This document shows positions 56,342 to 64,000 of a DNA stretch of 64,000 nucleotides, piece by piece. The notes under the pieces are model-generated. The model was not told the origin of the DNA, searched no databases, and was given only the letters and a program-made list of their open reading frames with translations. This DNA is from Streptomyces sp. NBC_00286 (lineage in GTDB: Bacteria > Actinomycetota > Actinomycetes > Streptomycetales > Streptomycetaceae). The translations under genes and the position numbers were made by a program. The first letter of the stretch is position 1. Each line of letters begins with the position of its first letter. The DNA lies in assembly GCF_036173125.1 (NCBI RefSeq), contig NZ_CP108054.1:5146001-5210000 (forward strand), in the 5' to 3' direction.

Positions 56342-56904
56342 CCCTCAAGGCTACCGGTGCGGTGTTCGGGCCCACGACCCGGTATTCCGATCTGTCGCCG
56401 CTGACCGTTATGCGAGAGTTGATCATGTATGTCAATGAAAGAGGCTCAAATCCCCTGAATGGGGCAGTGACGGTTCCGTGCATTGACCTGATTTCCTTGC
56501 GGGGAACGGGACTTGGGTCGTGGGTTGTCCACAGGGGCCCGCGCTCCTCGGAGAGTTATCCACAGGCTGTGCGAAAGATCTGTGGACTTCGGAGATGACC
56601 GTTCCGAAAGCGGCATGCGGGGGCGAAAAACCCCCGAGTCTGACCCGCTCTCCATGCCCTTTCGGGTGGAAATGGTTCGCTCCAAAGGGTGGGTTGAGGG
56701 AAACGGGTAGACGAAGTCCTATCTGCCGTGCTGTGGGTCCAGTTGGGGATCGAAGGGCGATTTGTCGACTGCATCACGCCTCGTTGTCGACTTGTCCCCA
56801 GGTCGAGAACGGGCCCTGTGGATAACTTCTGTGGATGAAGATGAGCGGCTGGTAGGACCGGCTTGGACCGGGCACGAACCAGGCATGGACCCGGCTTGGA
56901 CCGG
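56342..56904. promoter_or_regulatory. Intergenic DnaA-box cluster between serS and pheA
   Basis: 563 bp with no gene. DnaA-box matches: perfect TTGTCCACA at 56525-56533, perfect TTATCCACA at 56556-56564, perfect TTATCCACA (minus) at 56817-56825 and TCATCCACA (minus) at 56830-56838. One-mismatch TTGTCCCCA at 56792-56800 and a weak AAGTCCACA (minus) at 56581. The density is far above chance in GC-rich DNA. Confidence 0.8.
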
Positions 56905-57837
56905 CTAGAAACGGCCGTCCTGGCAGCGCGCCAGCCAGTCCGAGGCCGCCGCGAACTCGCCGTCGGACGTCCCCGCTCCTGGAGTGCGTACGTCCTGGAG
57001 GTCGACCTCGGCCCGCGGATAGGACCCGAGGAACCGCACCTGCGGACACCTCCGCTTGAGGCCCATCAGCGCCTCGCCCACCCGGCGGTCCGCGATATGG
57101 CCCTCGGCGTCGATGGCGAAGCAGTAGTTGCCGATGCCCTCACCGGTCGGCCGGGACTGCAGCAGCATCAGGTTGACGCCGCGTACGGCGAACTCCTGGA
57201 GCAGTTCGAGCAGGGCGCCCGGGTGGTCGTCGCGCTGCCAGACGACCACGGACGTCTTGTCCGCGCCGGTCGGCGCCGCGGGCCGGGCGGGCTTGCCCAC
57301 CAGCACGAACCGGGTCTGCGCGTTCTCCGCGTCGTGGATCCCGGTCTCCAGCGGCACCAGGCCGTACTTCTGGGCCGCGAACTCACCCGCGAAGGCCGCG
57401 TCGTAGCGTCCCTCCTGCACCAGGCGCGCGCCGTCCGCGTTCGAGGCCGCCGACTCCCAGATCACGTCCGGGAGGTTGTTCTTCATCCAGATGCGCACCT
57501 GCGGCTGGGCGGCCGGGTGCGCGGTCACCGTCTTGATCTCCGAGAGCTTCGTGCCAGGCCTGACCAGCAGGGCGAAGGTGATCGAGAGCAGCACCTCGCG
57601 GTAGATCATCAGCGGTTCGCCGGCGACCAGTTCGTCGAGCGTCGTGGTGATGCCGCCTTCGACGGAGTTCTCGATCGGGACGAAAGCCGCCTCGGCCTCG
57701 CCGCCTCGGACCGCGTCGAGCGCGGCGGGTACGGACACCATCGGGACGAGTTCCCGGGTGGCGGTCTCCGGGAGTGTGCGCAGGGCGACTTCGGTGAAGG
57801 TGCCCTCGGGGCCGAGATACGCGTAGCTGGCTGGCAT
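56905..57837 (-). CDS. pheA: Prephenate dehydratase
   Basis: 310 residues. MPASYAYLGPEGTFTEVALR opens the dehydratase domain, VPIENSVEGGITTTLDELV follows, and a C-terminal ACT domain for phenylalanine feedback has DHPGALLELLQEFAVRGVNLMLLQSRPTG. It makes phenylpyruvate in phenylalanine synthesis. No chorismate mutase part is fused, as usual in actinobacteria. It is followed by a short gap and the Dyp peroxidase gene. Confidence 0.95.
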   Translation of the reverse strand: MPASYAYLGPEGTFTEVALRTLPETATRELVPMVSVPAALDAVRGGEAEAAFVPIENSVEGGITTTLDELVAGEPLMIYREVLLSITFALLVRPGTKLSEIKTVTAHPAAQPQVRIWMKNNLPDVIWESAASNADGARLVQEGRYDAAFAGEFAAQKYGLVPLETGIHDAENAQTRFVLVGKPARPAAPTGADKTSVVVWQRDDHPGALLELLQEFAVRGVNLMLLQSRPTGEGIGNYCFAIDAEGHIADRRVGEALMGLKRRCPQVRFLGSYPRAEVDLQDVRTPGAGTSDGEFAAASDWLARCQDGRF

Positions 57838-57906
57838 GGCCTCACCCTAATGCGCCGTGCGCAGCCGGGTTGACGCTTCCGCTCCCGGCCGCCCCAGGGG
57901 GCTTTC

Positions 57907-59160
57907 TCACCCCTCCAGCAACCGCTGCCCCACGTACTCCCCCTTCGCCGCCCCGCCCGGCACCGCGAACAGTCCGCTCGCCTCGTGCCGGATGAACGTC
58001 GACAGCGCGTCTCCCCGGTCGAGCTTGCGCTGCACCGGTACGAAGCCGCGCAGCGGGTCGGCCTGCCAGCAGACGAAGAGCAGACCCGCGTCCGGTACGC
58101 CGTCCTCGTCGAAGCCGTCGTGGAAGGAGAACGGCCGGCGCAGTATGGCGGCGCCGCCGTTCTGGTCGGGCCGCGTGATGCGTGCGTGCGCGTTGATCGG
58201 GATGATGAGCTTGCCGGAGGCGTCCGTCTTCTCCAGCTCGGGCTCCGTGGTCTCGGTGCCGCCGGTCAGCGGTGCCCCGTCCGATTTGCGCCGCCCGATG
58301 ACGTCCTCCTGGTCCTTGAGCGGGAGCTTCTCCCAGTCGTCGAGGAGCATGCGGATACGGCGTACGACGGCGTAGGAGCCCCCGGCCATCCATGCGGGCT
58401 CGCCCGCATCGGGTACGAAGATCCGCTGGTCGAAGTCTGCTTCGGACGGCTTCGGATTGCGTGTGCCGTCGATCTGTCCCATCAGGTTGCGGGCCGTCAT
58501 CGGCTGAGCGGTGGCGCCCGGCGAGCGGTTGAAGCCGTTCATCTGCCAGCGGACCCGGGCCGCCGAACCGGCGTCCTTCTGGATCGCGCGCAGGGCATGG
58601 AAGGCGACAAGAGCGTCGTTCGCGCCGATCTGCACCCACAGGTCGCCGTCGCTGCGCGCCTTGTCGAGCTGGTCCGAGGAGAAGTCGGGCAGCGGGTCGA
58701 GGGCGACGGGGCGCTGCTTCTCCAGTCCCGTACGGGAGAAGAAGCTGTGCCCGAAGCCGAAGGTGACGGTCAGGGACGAGGGGCCCGCGTCACGTGCGAC
58801 GGCCGTGTCCTCGCTGCCGGCCGCTTCGCCCGCCATCAGCCGCTGGGCCGTGGCGGACCAGCGGCGCAGCAGCGCGGCCGCCTCCCTGCGGCCCGTACTC
58901 CCCGCCAGATCGAAGGCGACGAGGTGGCCGCGTGCCTGGAGGGCGGTGGTGATGCCCGGCTGATGTTTCCCGTGAAACATCACCTCGTCCGCGCCGACCG
59001 AGCTGAGCGGCACGGCCTGATCTTCGGAGGGAGCCGCGACGTAACCGGCGGCCCCGCCCGCCGCACCGAGCGCGAGCCCCGTGGCACCGGCGGTACCGAG
59101 CAGCCGCCGCCGCGAAATGACCCCCTTGGGAGAGGTCTCCGGAGTGGATTGTTCAGCCAT
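57907..59160 (-). CDS. Tat-exported Dyp-type haem peroxidase (DtpA/EfeB class)
   Basis: 417 residues. N-terminal SRRRLLG twin-arginine motif with a Gly/Ala-rich hydrophobic stretch. GQIDGTRNP gives the GxxDG motif, and INAHARITRPD supplies a likely proximal His. It uses peroxide to oxidise substrates outside the membrane. In S. lividans the counterpart DtpA accepts copper from the Sco/PCuAC chaperones encoded here, which points to copper-dependent function. A degenerate parS lies inside the coding region at 58965. 8 bp after the CopCD gene. Confidence 0.9.
   Translation of the reverse strand: MAEQSTPETSPKGVISRRRLLGTAGATGLALGAAGGAAGYVAAPSEDQAVPLSSVGADEVMFHGKHQPGITTALQARGHLVAFDLAGSTGRREAAALLRRWSATAQRLMAGEAAGSEDTAVARDAGPSSLTVTFGFGHSFFSRTGLEKQRPVALDPLPDFSSDQLDKARSDGDLWVQIGANDALVAFHALRAIQKDAGSAARVRWQMNGFNRSPGATAQPMTARNLMGQIDGTRNPKPSEADFDQRIFVPDAGEPAWMAGGSYAVVRRIRMLLDDWEKLPLKDQEDVIGRRKSDGAPLTGGTETTEPELEKTDASGKLIIPINAHARITRPDQNGGAAILRRPFSFHDGFDEDGVPDAGLLFVCWQADPLRGFVPVQRKLDRGDALSTFIRHEASGLFAVPGGAAKGEYVGQRLLEG
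58965..58978. other. parS: Degenerate parS-like sequence inside the Dyp peroxidase gene
   Basis: GTTTCCCGTGAAAC, one mismatch. It is within coding sequence (MFHGKHQPG), so it may be a chance match or a codon-constrained site. Confidence 0.4.
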
Positions 59161-59168
59161 GGTGTCGT

Positions 59169-61067
59169 TCAGCCGATCTGCGCGTTCTTGTCGACGGTCA
59201 CCTGGTCGATGTCGGAGGTCCGGACGGTGACCTCGATGTTCCAGTTGCCCGTCATGGGGATCTGCACCCCGGTCGCCGTCCAGTGCCCGGTGGCGATGCG
59301 GTCGGGGACCACGGGCAGGGGCCCGATGTCCTTTTCCTCGAGGGTGAGGGCGACCTTGACCTCGGGGATGTCGAAGGCCCTGCCGTTGGGCCGCTCCACG
59401 TAGACATGCATGTCGTTGCCGCCGACACGAGCCGGGTCGAGTTCAAGCCGTGCGATGCCCTTGCCGTCCTGGCCGCCCGTGTCGAACGGCATCTCCAGGG
59501 ACAGTGCCGCGCTCTCCGGCTGCGAGGCGGCGGCGGTGGCGGCCTTGGCGTCCTCGACCGTGCGACCGGGTTCGGCGGAGGTCAGCGCGGTGGTCACGGC
59601 GAGCACGACCACGGCGACACCCGCCTCGGCGAGCACCGAGCGGCGTAGGCCCGAGCGTCGCGGGTCGGCGTCGCGGGCGCGCTTCTCGCGGGCGGTGGCC
59701 ACGGCGGCCCGCTGCCGGGCCAGTTGGGCCGCACGCTTGCGGTCGCCGCCACCCACCTGCGCGGCGGCCAGCTCCTTCTCGTCCGTACGCTCCTCCACCT
59801 CTTCCGGCTCTTCTGAGTCGTCGCCCTCCTGCATGGCTTCCGGTGCCGACGTCAGCCGGGCGGTCCAGCGCCGGGAGAGCCACGCGATGCCGACGAGTAC
59901 GGCCACCAGTCCGATCTTGACGAGCAGGAGCTGCCCGTACGACGTACCGGTGAGCGCCGACCAGGAGCCGAGCTGACGCCACGACTGGTAGATCCCGGTC
60001 GCGGCGAGGACGGCCACGCTGCCGAACGCGACGGTGGAGAAGCGGCGTACGGCGGACGCCTCGATGGACGGGGCGCGGTAGAGCGCTACCAGCAGTGCCG
60101 ACAGGCCGCCCAGCCAGGCGGCGACGGCCAGCAGATGCAGGACGTCGACGGGCATCGCGATCCCGGTCTGGATGCCGGTCGAGGCATGCTCGGCCAGCGC
60201 CCAGGTCGCGGCCAGACCCGCCGCCACCACGAACCCGCCGACGGCCAGCCCGAAGGTGAGGTCCTGCCTCTCCTTCTCGTCATCGCGCTTCTCAAAGGCC
60301 CCGAAGAGTACGGCGATGAACAGCGCGCCCGCGGCGAGCAGCAGCAGCCGCGAGACCAGCGCCGCACCCGTCTTGGTCTCCAGCACCTGGCTGAGCAGAC
60401 TCAGGTCGAAGATGTCCCCGACCTTCCCCGAGCCGGTGTACGAGCCGCGCAGCAGCAGCATGGCGAGCGTGGCCGCGGTGAGCGCGATCCACCCGGAGAC
60501 CACGAGGCGCTGCACCGGACGCACACCGGCGCCGCGCTGCCAGCAGGCGAGTACGAAGGCCGCACCGCCGACGAAGAGGGTGAATCCCGCGTACGCCACA
60601 TAGCGCGCGAAACCGTAGAGCCCGCCCACGACTCCGCCGCCCGCCTCCTGGTCGGACAGCGCGACGGAGGTCTTCGAGGGCGCGCCCACGGAGAAGGTGA
60701 AGGCCCCCGAGACGGGGTGGCTGTCCGCCGAAACGACCTGGTAGACGACGGTGAACGTGCCGTTGGGCAGGCCTTCGTGCAGATTCACGGCGTACGTGTT
60801 GCTGCCCAGCTCGGTGGTCTTGCCCTCGTCGACCTGCTTGCCCTTCGGATCCAGGACACGCACCGAGCCGTCGGACATCGCAACCTTCTCGGAGAAGGTC
60901 AGCGACACCTGGGAGGGCGCCTGCTCGACCACCGCTCCCTGCTGCGGGTCGCTCCCGGTCAGTGCGGCGTGCGCCGAGGCGGGCGCGGCCTGGGCGAACA
61001 GCGCGCCGGTGACGGCGAGGAGCAGCAACAACAGGATCCGTGCGCGGGGAGCGATGGCCTGCCTCAC
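59169..61067 (-). CDS. CopC-CopD fusion copper protein
   Basis: 632 residues. Signal sequence (RILLLLLLAVTGALFAQAAPASA), then CopC domain AHAALTGSDPQQGAVVEQAP with an N-terminal His ligand. Nine membrane helices of CopD type follow, from FARYVAYAGFTLFVGGAAFVLA to VAVLVGIAWLSRR. A cytoplasmic charged segment with EEPEEVEERTDEKE and RKRAAQLARQRAAVATAREKR comes next, then one helix and a C-terminal YtkA-like domain. The CopC head binds Cu in the extracytoplasmic space. Located between PCuAC and DtpA. Confidence 0.88.
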   Translation of the reverse strand: MRQAIAPRARILLLLLLAVTGALFAQAAPASAHAALTGSDPQQGAVVEQAPSQVSLTFSEKVAMSDGSVRVLDPKGKQVDEGKTTELGSNTYAVNLHEGLPNGTFTVVYQVVSADSHPVSGAFTFSVGAPSKTSVALSDQEAGGGVVGGLYGFARYVAYAGFTLFVGGAAFVLACWQRGAGVRPVQRLVVSGWIALTAATLAMLLLRGSYTGSGKVGDIFDLSLLSQVLETKTGAALVSRLLLLAAGALFIAVLFGAFEKRDDEKERQDLTFGLAVGGFVVAAGLAATWALAEHASTGIQTGIAMPVDVLHLLAVAAWLGGLSALLVALYRAPSIEASAVRRFSTVAFGSVAVLAATGIYQSWRQLGSWSALTGTSYGQLLLVKIGLVAVLVGIAWLSRRWTARLTSAPEAMQEGDDSEEPEEVEERTDEKELAAAQVGGGDRKRAAQLARQRAAVATAREKRARDADPRRSGLRRSVLAEAGVAVVVLAVTTALTSAEPGRTVEDAKAATAAASQPESAALSLEMPFDTGGQDGKGIARLELDPARVGGNDMHVYVERPNGRAFDIPEVKVALTLEEKDIGPLPVVPDRIATGHWTATGVQIPMTGNWNIEVTVRTSDIDQVTVDKNAQIG

Positions 61068-61080
61068 GGTGGTCCCTCCC

Positions 61081-61563
61081 TCAGTGGTGCGACGTCGACG
61101 AGGACTGCGCGGACGTCGGTTGGTACGTGGCGGACTTCACCGGCATCTCGACCGTGATCGGGTCGGTCTTGGTGAAGCGCAGCTTCACGGACACCGTCTC
61201 GCCCTCCTTGGGCCTGTGCTTCAGCTTCTCGAACATCAGGTGGTTGCCGCCGCTCTCGAGGACGAGCCGGCCGCCCGCGGGGATCTCCAGCGGGCCGGCC
61301 TCCTTCATCTGCTGGCCGGACGTCTGGTGAACGGTGACGTCCCCGGCGATGTCGCTGGTAGCGGAGACGAGGTCGTCGGAGCTGTCGCTCTCGTTGACGA
61401 CGGTCAGGTAACCGGCAGCCAGCGAGTCCGTGACCGGCTGGGGCATGTAGGCGACCCGGACCGACAGGTCGGGCGCCGCGTCGGCGCCGTCGGCCGAGCC
61501 GCCGCAGCCCGCGAGGGCGAGACAGCCCGCTATGACGAGGGTCGGCGCGACGGGACGCCTCAC
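61081..61563 (-). CDS. PCuAC-type copper chaperone lipoprotein
   Basis: 160 residues. Lipobox LALAGCGG after a short signal segment. The Cu site is the PCuAC pattern H-x6-M…HLM: HQTSGQQMKEAGPLEI, then ESGGNHLMFEKL. A His-rich end (TSHH). It carries Cu(I) to an oxidase or to Dyp peroxidase with Sco. GTG start overlaps the Sco stop by 3 bp. Confidence 0.9.
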   Translation of the reverse strand: MRRPVAPTLVIAGCLALAGCGGSADGADAAPDLSVRVAYMPQPVTDSLAAGYLTVVNESDSSDDLVSATSDIAGDVTVHQTSGQQMKEAGPLEIPAGGRLVLESGGNHLMFEKLKHRPKEGETVSVKLRFTKTDPITVEMPVKSATYQPTSAQSSSTSHH

Positions 61564-62213
61564 GGTGTCTGCCCCTTGATCAGCTTGGGCAGGTCCTTGG
61601 TGTAGTCGTCGACGGTGGCGTCCTCCCCGTACAGCACATAGCCGGCGTCGGTCTTCGGCGAGAACGCGACGACCTGGGTGCCGTGCTCCGAGACGACCTT
61701 GCCGCTCTTGTCCTTCGTGGGCGGGTTGATGGAGATGCCGAGTTGCCGGGCGCCCGCCTGGATGGTGGAGAAGGAGCCGGTCAGGCCCACGGCGGCGGGG
61801 TCGATGCCCTTGAGCCACTTGCCGAGCTCGGCGGGCGTGTCCCGCTCCGGGTCGGTGGTGACGAACACGATGCGGAGCTTGTCCTGCTCGGCCTTGGGCA
61901 GCTGCTTCTTGGCGACGGCGATGTTGTTCATCGTCAGCGGGCAGACGTCGGGGCAGTTGGTGTAGCCGAAGTAGATCAGCGTCGGCTGTCCCTTGGTCGC
62001 CTCGCGGAGGTCGTACGACTTGCCCTGCGTGTCGGTGAGGACGAGGTCCGGCTTCTCGAAGGGTTTGTCGAGGACCGTCGCGGCCTTCTCGGTGCCAGTC
62101 TCGGCGGACACCTCGGCGACGGGCGAGCTGCTGCTGTTGTCGCTGCTGCCGCAGGCGGTCAGGGTCAGTGCGGCCGTGGCGGCCAGGGCGGCGGCGAACG
62201 TCTTCTTGCGCAT
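61560..62213 (-). CDS. SCO1/SenC-family copper chaperone lipoprotein
   Basis: 217 residues. Lipobox LTACGSS. The Cu site is in YTNCPDVCPLTM (CxxxC) with the partner His in VSEHGTQVV. ATG at 62213. Sco delivers copper and can act as a thiol-disulphide reductase. It lies upstream of PCuAC in the same direction. Confidence 0.92.
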   Translation of the reverse strand: MRKKTFAAALAATAALTLTACGSSDNSSSSPVAEVSAETGTEKAATVLDKPFEKPDLVLTDTQGKSYDLREATKGQPTLIYFGYTNCPDVCPLTMNNIAVAKKQLPKAEQDKLRIVFVTTDPERDTPAELGKWLKGIDPAAVGLTGSFSTIQAGARQLGISINPPTKDKSGKVVSEHGTQVVAFSPKTDAGYVLYGEDATVDDYTKDLPKLIKGQTP

Positions 62214-62305
62214 AGAAAAAGGTCCCAGATGTGAGAGCTGCGGCCCGCACCGGGGTCGTACGGCGATGTACGACCCCGAGGGCACGCACCGGAGATGTCT
62301 TGGTT

Positions 62306-63055
62306 TCAGGCGTCGGAACGCCGGCGACCGGCCAGAACGCCGTACGCCACGCCCGCCGCGCCGACGACGATTCCCACGATGCCCAGAACGCGGGCCGTGG
62401 TGTCGCTGGTGTCGGAGGAAGAGGCGGCGGCGTCCCCAGTCGTCTCGTTGGAGGCGGCCTCAGCGTCTTCGCCCTCGCTGGATCCGCTGTCGGACGCCGA
62501 CGAACCGTGGTGGCCGTCCTCGGCGGCGGACAGCGCGAGCACCGGCGCCGGGCTCTCGGGCTCTTCCTGGCCCTCCTGCGGTACCTCGATCCAGCGCACG
62601 ACCTCCTTGTTGGAGTAGGTCTGGAGCGCCTTGAACACCAGCTCATCGGCGTTCTCGGGCAGTGCACCCATGGACACCGGGAACTGCTGGAAGTAGCCGG
62701 GCTCGATGCCCTTGCCGTCTGCGGTCCAGGTGACCTTGCTGACGGCCTCGTTGATCTTCTCGCCGTGCAGTTCGACGGGCTTGGCGAGCTTGGACTTGGT
62801 GACCTCGACCTTCCAGCCGTCGACGGGCGCCGGCATGACCGAGGCGAGCGGGTGCTCGGTCGGGAAGGTCACTTCGAGCTTGGTGGTCGAGGCGTTGTCG
62901 CGCTCGTTCGGCACCTTGAAGTTGACCGTCGCGTAGCCGCCCTTGGCGGCCGTGCCCTCCGGGTTCACGCTGACGTGCGCGAAGGCGGGGGCGGACAGAA
63001 CGAGGACGGCCGAGGCGGCGACGGCACCGGCGGCGGCGATACGGGAAGCCTTCAT
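62306..63055 (-). CDS. YcnI-family (DUF1775) copper-binding membrane-anchored protein
   Basis: 249 residues. Signal peptide (VAASAVLVLSAPAFA) leaves a mature N-terminus HVSVNPEG, the His that in YcnI proteins binds Cu(II). The YcnI domain continues to about residue 160 (GWKVEVTKSKLAKPVELHG), then a Ser/Glu/Asp-rich linker and one C-terminal helix (VLGIVGIVVGAAGVAYGVLAG). First of the copper set; a 92-bp gap separates it from the Sco gene. Confidence 0.88.
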   Translation of the reverse strand: MKASRIAAAGAVAASAVLVLSAPAFAHVSVNPEGTAAKGGYATVNFKVPNERDNASTTKLEVTFPTEHPLASVMPAPVDGWKVEVTKSKLAKPVELHGEKINEAVSKVTWTADGKGIEPGYFQQFPVSMGALPENADELVFKALQTYSNKEVVRWIEVPQEGQEEPESPAPVLALSAAEDGHHGSSASDSGSSEGEDAEAASNETTGDAAASSSDTSDTTARVLGIVGIVVGAAGVAYGVLAGRRRSDA

Positions 63056-63121
63056 GGCAGGGAGTACTCCACTTTCAGCAGTGGTTCGGTGAAAGAACGG
63101 GGTTGCGCACGCGAAAGGACG

Positions 63122-63137
63122 GGCACGCGCGCGTGCC
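63122..63137 (-). terminator. GC palindrome after the 63174 gene
   Basis: GGCACGCGCGCGTGCC is a perfect 16-bp palindrome, 36 bp past the minus-strand stop. It could be a short terminator hairpin. Confidence 0.45.
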
Positions 63138-63173
63138 GCATGACAGCACCCCCAGGAGTGGTGGTGCGTCGCG

Positions 63174-63986
63174 TCAGGCGGCGAGGACGAGGTCCGCGTC
63201 CGACGGCGGCCCGCGTCTGATCACCGAGTGCTGAAGAACGGTCGTACGGGGGACCGGCGGCCCGAGCTGCGTCGTGCGCGTTGTGCAGGGCGCCGCCTCG
63301 GGCGTACCCGGAAGCCCCGCCAGCAGGGCCCGTACGAGCGCCAGAGCCCGGCGCAGCGCGCGGGCCGGCCCCTCCCCGTGCGCCGACAGCCGCATCAGGC
63401 GCCGCAGCGCGAGGTCTCCGTGACGCAGCAGCCACCCGGCGGCGATGCCCGCGAGAACGTGCCCGAGGAGCATGGGCAGGGAGGGCAGCAGTGACGCCGA
63501 GGGGTCCGCGGCGGCCGTGATGGCGTCCGCGGAGTGGTGGTGCGCCGAGCTCCCCGCGCCGGTGCTCGCGGCCGCGTCGGGGTCGATCCCCGCGTCGGCG
63601 AGGATCCGCCGGGCTTGCGCCGGGCTGATCGCCGCGACGGACGTGCCGCACACGATCCGCGCGGCCCGCGCCACGAGCGAGGCGTCCGCGCTCCCGGGCG
63701 CCACAGCCGTGCCGTGCTGGCCGAGCGCGAAGAGGGTGTGCAGCGCGGTCTGGCCGACCACCAGCAGCGCGGCGATGCCCGGCAGCGAGCGCTCACGCCC
63801 GGCGAGCGGCGCCGCGACGGCGAAGACGGCGAGGAATCCGGTGCCCAGCGACCACAGCGGAATGCCCTCGCAGGAGGCGATCACGTGCCCGGCCCCGGCC
63901 AGCACGACGCAGACCGCGGCGAACGTCGCGGCCCTCGGAACCCGGAGATCACCTCCGGTGCGTGCGCGTAGTCGGGGGGCACTCAT
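63174..63986 (-). CDS. Membrane protein of unknown function
   Basis: 270 residues. Four or five hydrophobic stretches, for example FAAVCVVLAGAGHVIASCEGIPLWSLGTGFLAVFAV and LLPSLPMLLGHVLAGIAAGWLLRHG. Loop SAHHHSADAI is His-rich, and RIVCGTSVAAIS has a Cys, consistent with a copper link in this cluster but not proving it. The start at 63986 overlaps the end of a possible upstream frame (TGA at 63983-63985). Confidence 0.75.
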   Translation of the reverse strand: MSAPRLRARTGGDLRVPRAATFAAVCVVLAGAGHVIASCEGIPLWSLGTGFLAVFAVAAPLAGRERSLPGIAALLVVGQTALHTLFALGQHGTAVAPGSADASLVARAARIVCGTSVAAISPAQARRILADAGIDPDAAASTGAGSSAHHHSADAITAAADPSASLLPSLPMLLGHVLAGIAAGWLLRHGDLALRRLMRLSAHGEGPARALRRALALVRALLAGLPGTPEAAPCTTRTTQLGPPVPRTTVLQHSVIRRGPPSDADLVLAA

Positions 63987-64000
63987 TGCGGGCTCATCAT

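Overview
The window is high-GC actinobacterial DNA, and the gene content and order fit a Streptomyces chromosome close to its replication origin. Markers of this are rpsF-ssb-rpsR-rplI followed by dnaB, the sporulation pair ssgR-ssgA, the thiC and cyd loci, and many copies of the 14-bp ParB site GTTTCACGTGAAAC, which in Streptomyces crowd around oriC. From memory of gene order in S. coelicolor (about SCO3895 to SCO3968), oriC should lie to the left, outside the window. I saw no rRNA, tRNA, CRISPR array, insertion sequence or prophage.

Layout. 1-4.9 kb: end of a DUF6049 secreted protein, CCA tRNA nucleotidyltransferase, a small anchored protein, an MFS exporter. 5.0-9.9 kb: padR-ino1 operon with a perfect dyad upstream, then a class A penicillin-binding protein. 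10-14.4 kb: GT87-like membrane protein, femX plus an alanine-racemase-like gene, a small membrane protein. 14.7-19.9 kb: rpsF-ssb-rpsR-rplI, a MATE exporter and dnaB. 20-29.7 kb: accessory metabolism (serine hydrolase, GNATs, flavohaemoglobin-like protein, NUDIX, LysR, a PLP lyase, ptpA, holin-like membrane protein, cupin). 29.8-35.2 kb: ssgR-ssgA, a YibE/F membrane protein, TPP riboswitch and thiC. 35.3-40.3 kb: membrane protein, metallophosphoesterase, LacI regulator, hisC-type aminotransferase. 40.4-46.7 kb: Rex operator with cydA-cydB-cydCD. 46.8-53.7 kb: M23 peptidase, HAD phosphatase, kptA, a four-gene ABC cluster. 54.2-57.8 kb: HAD phosphatase-serS, then pheA. 57.9-64 kb: extracytoplasmic copper set (YcnI, Sco, PCuAC, CopCD, Dyp peroxidase).

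The layer that genes alone do not explain is chromosome biology. I count 11 perfect parS sites and 3 single-mismatch sites between 2.9 and 59 kb. Several are built into other signals: extended palindromes between convergent genes, the start codons of cydCD and a membrane-protein gene, and the variable arm of the thiC TPP riboswitch. Three intergenic regions carry clusters of DnaA boxes (upstream of dnaB, upstream of kptA, and between serS and pheA). The last two resemble the high-affinity DnaA-titrating clusters reported near oriC in S. coelicolor. The window therefore reads as an origin-proximal segregation and replication-control zone threaded through housekeeping genes.

Annotations rest on protein motifs, start-site context and recalled family knowledge; no database search was run.
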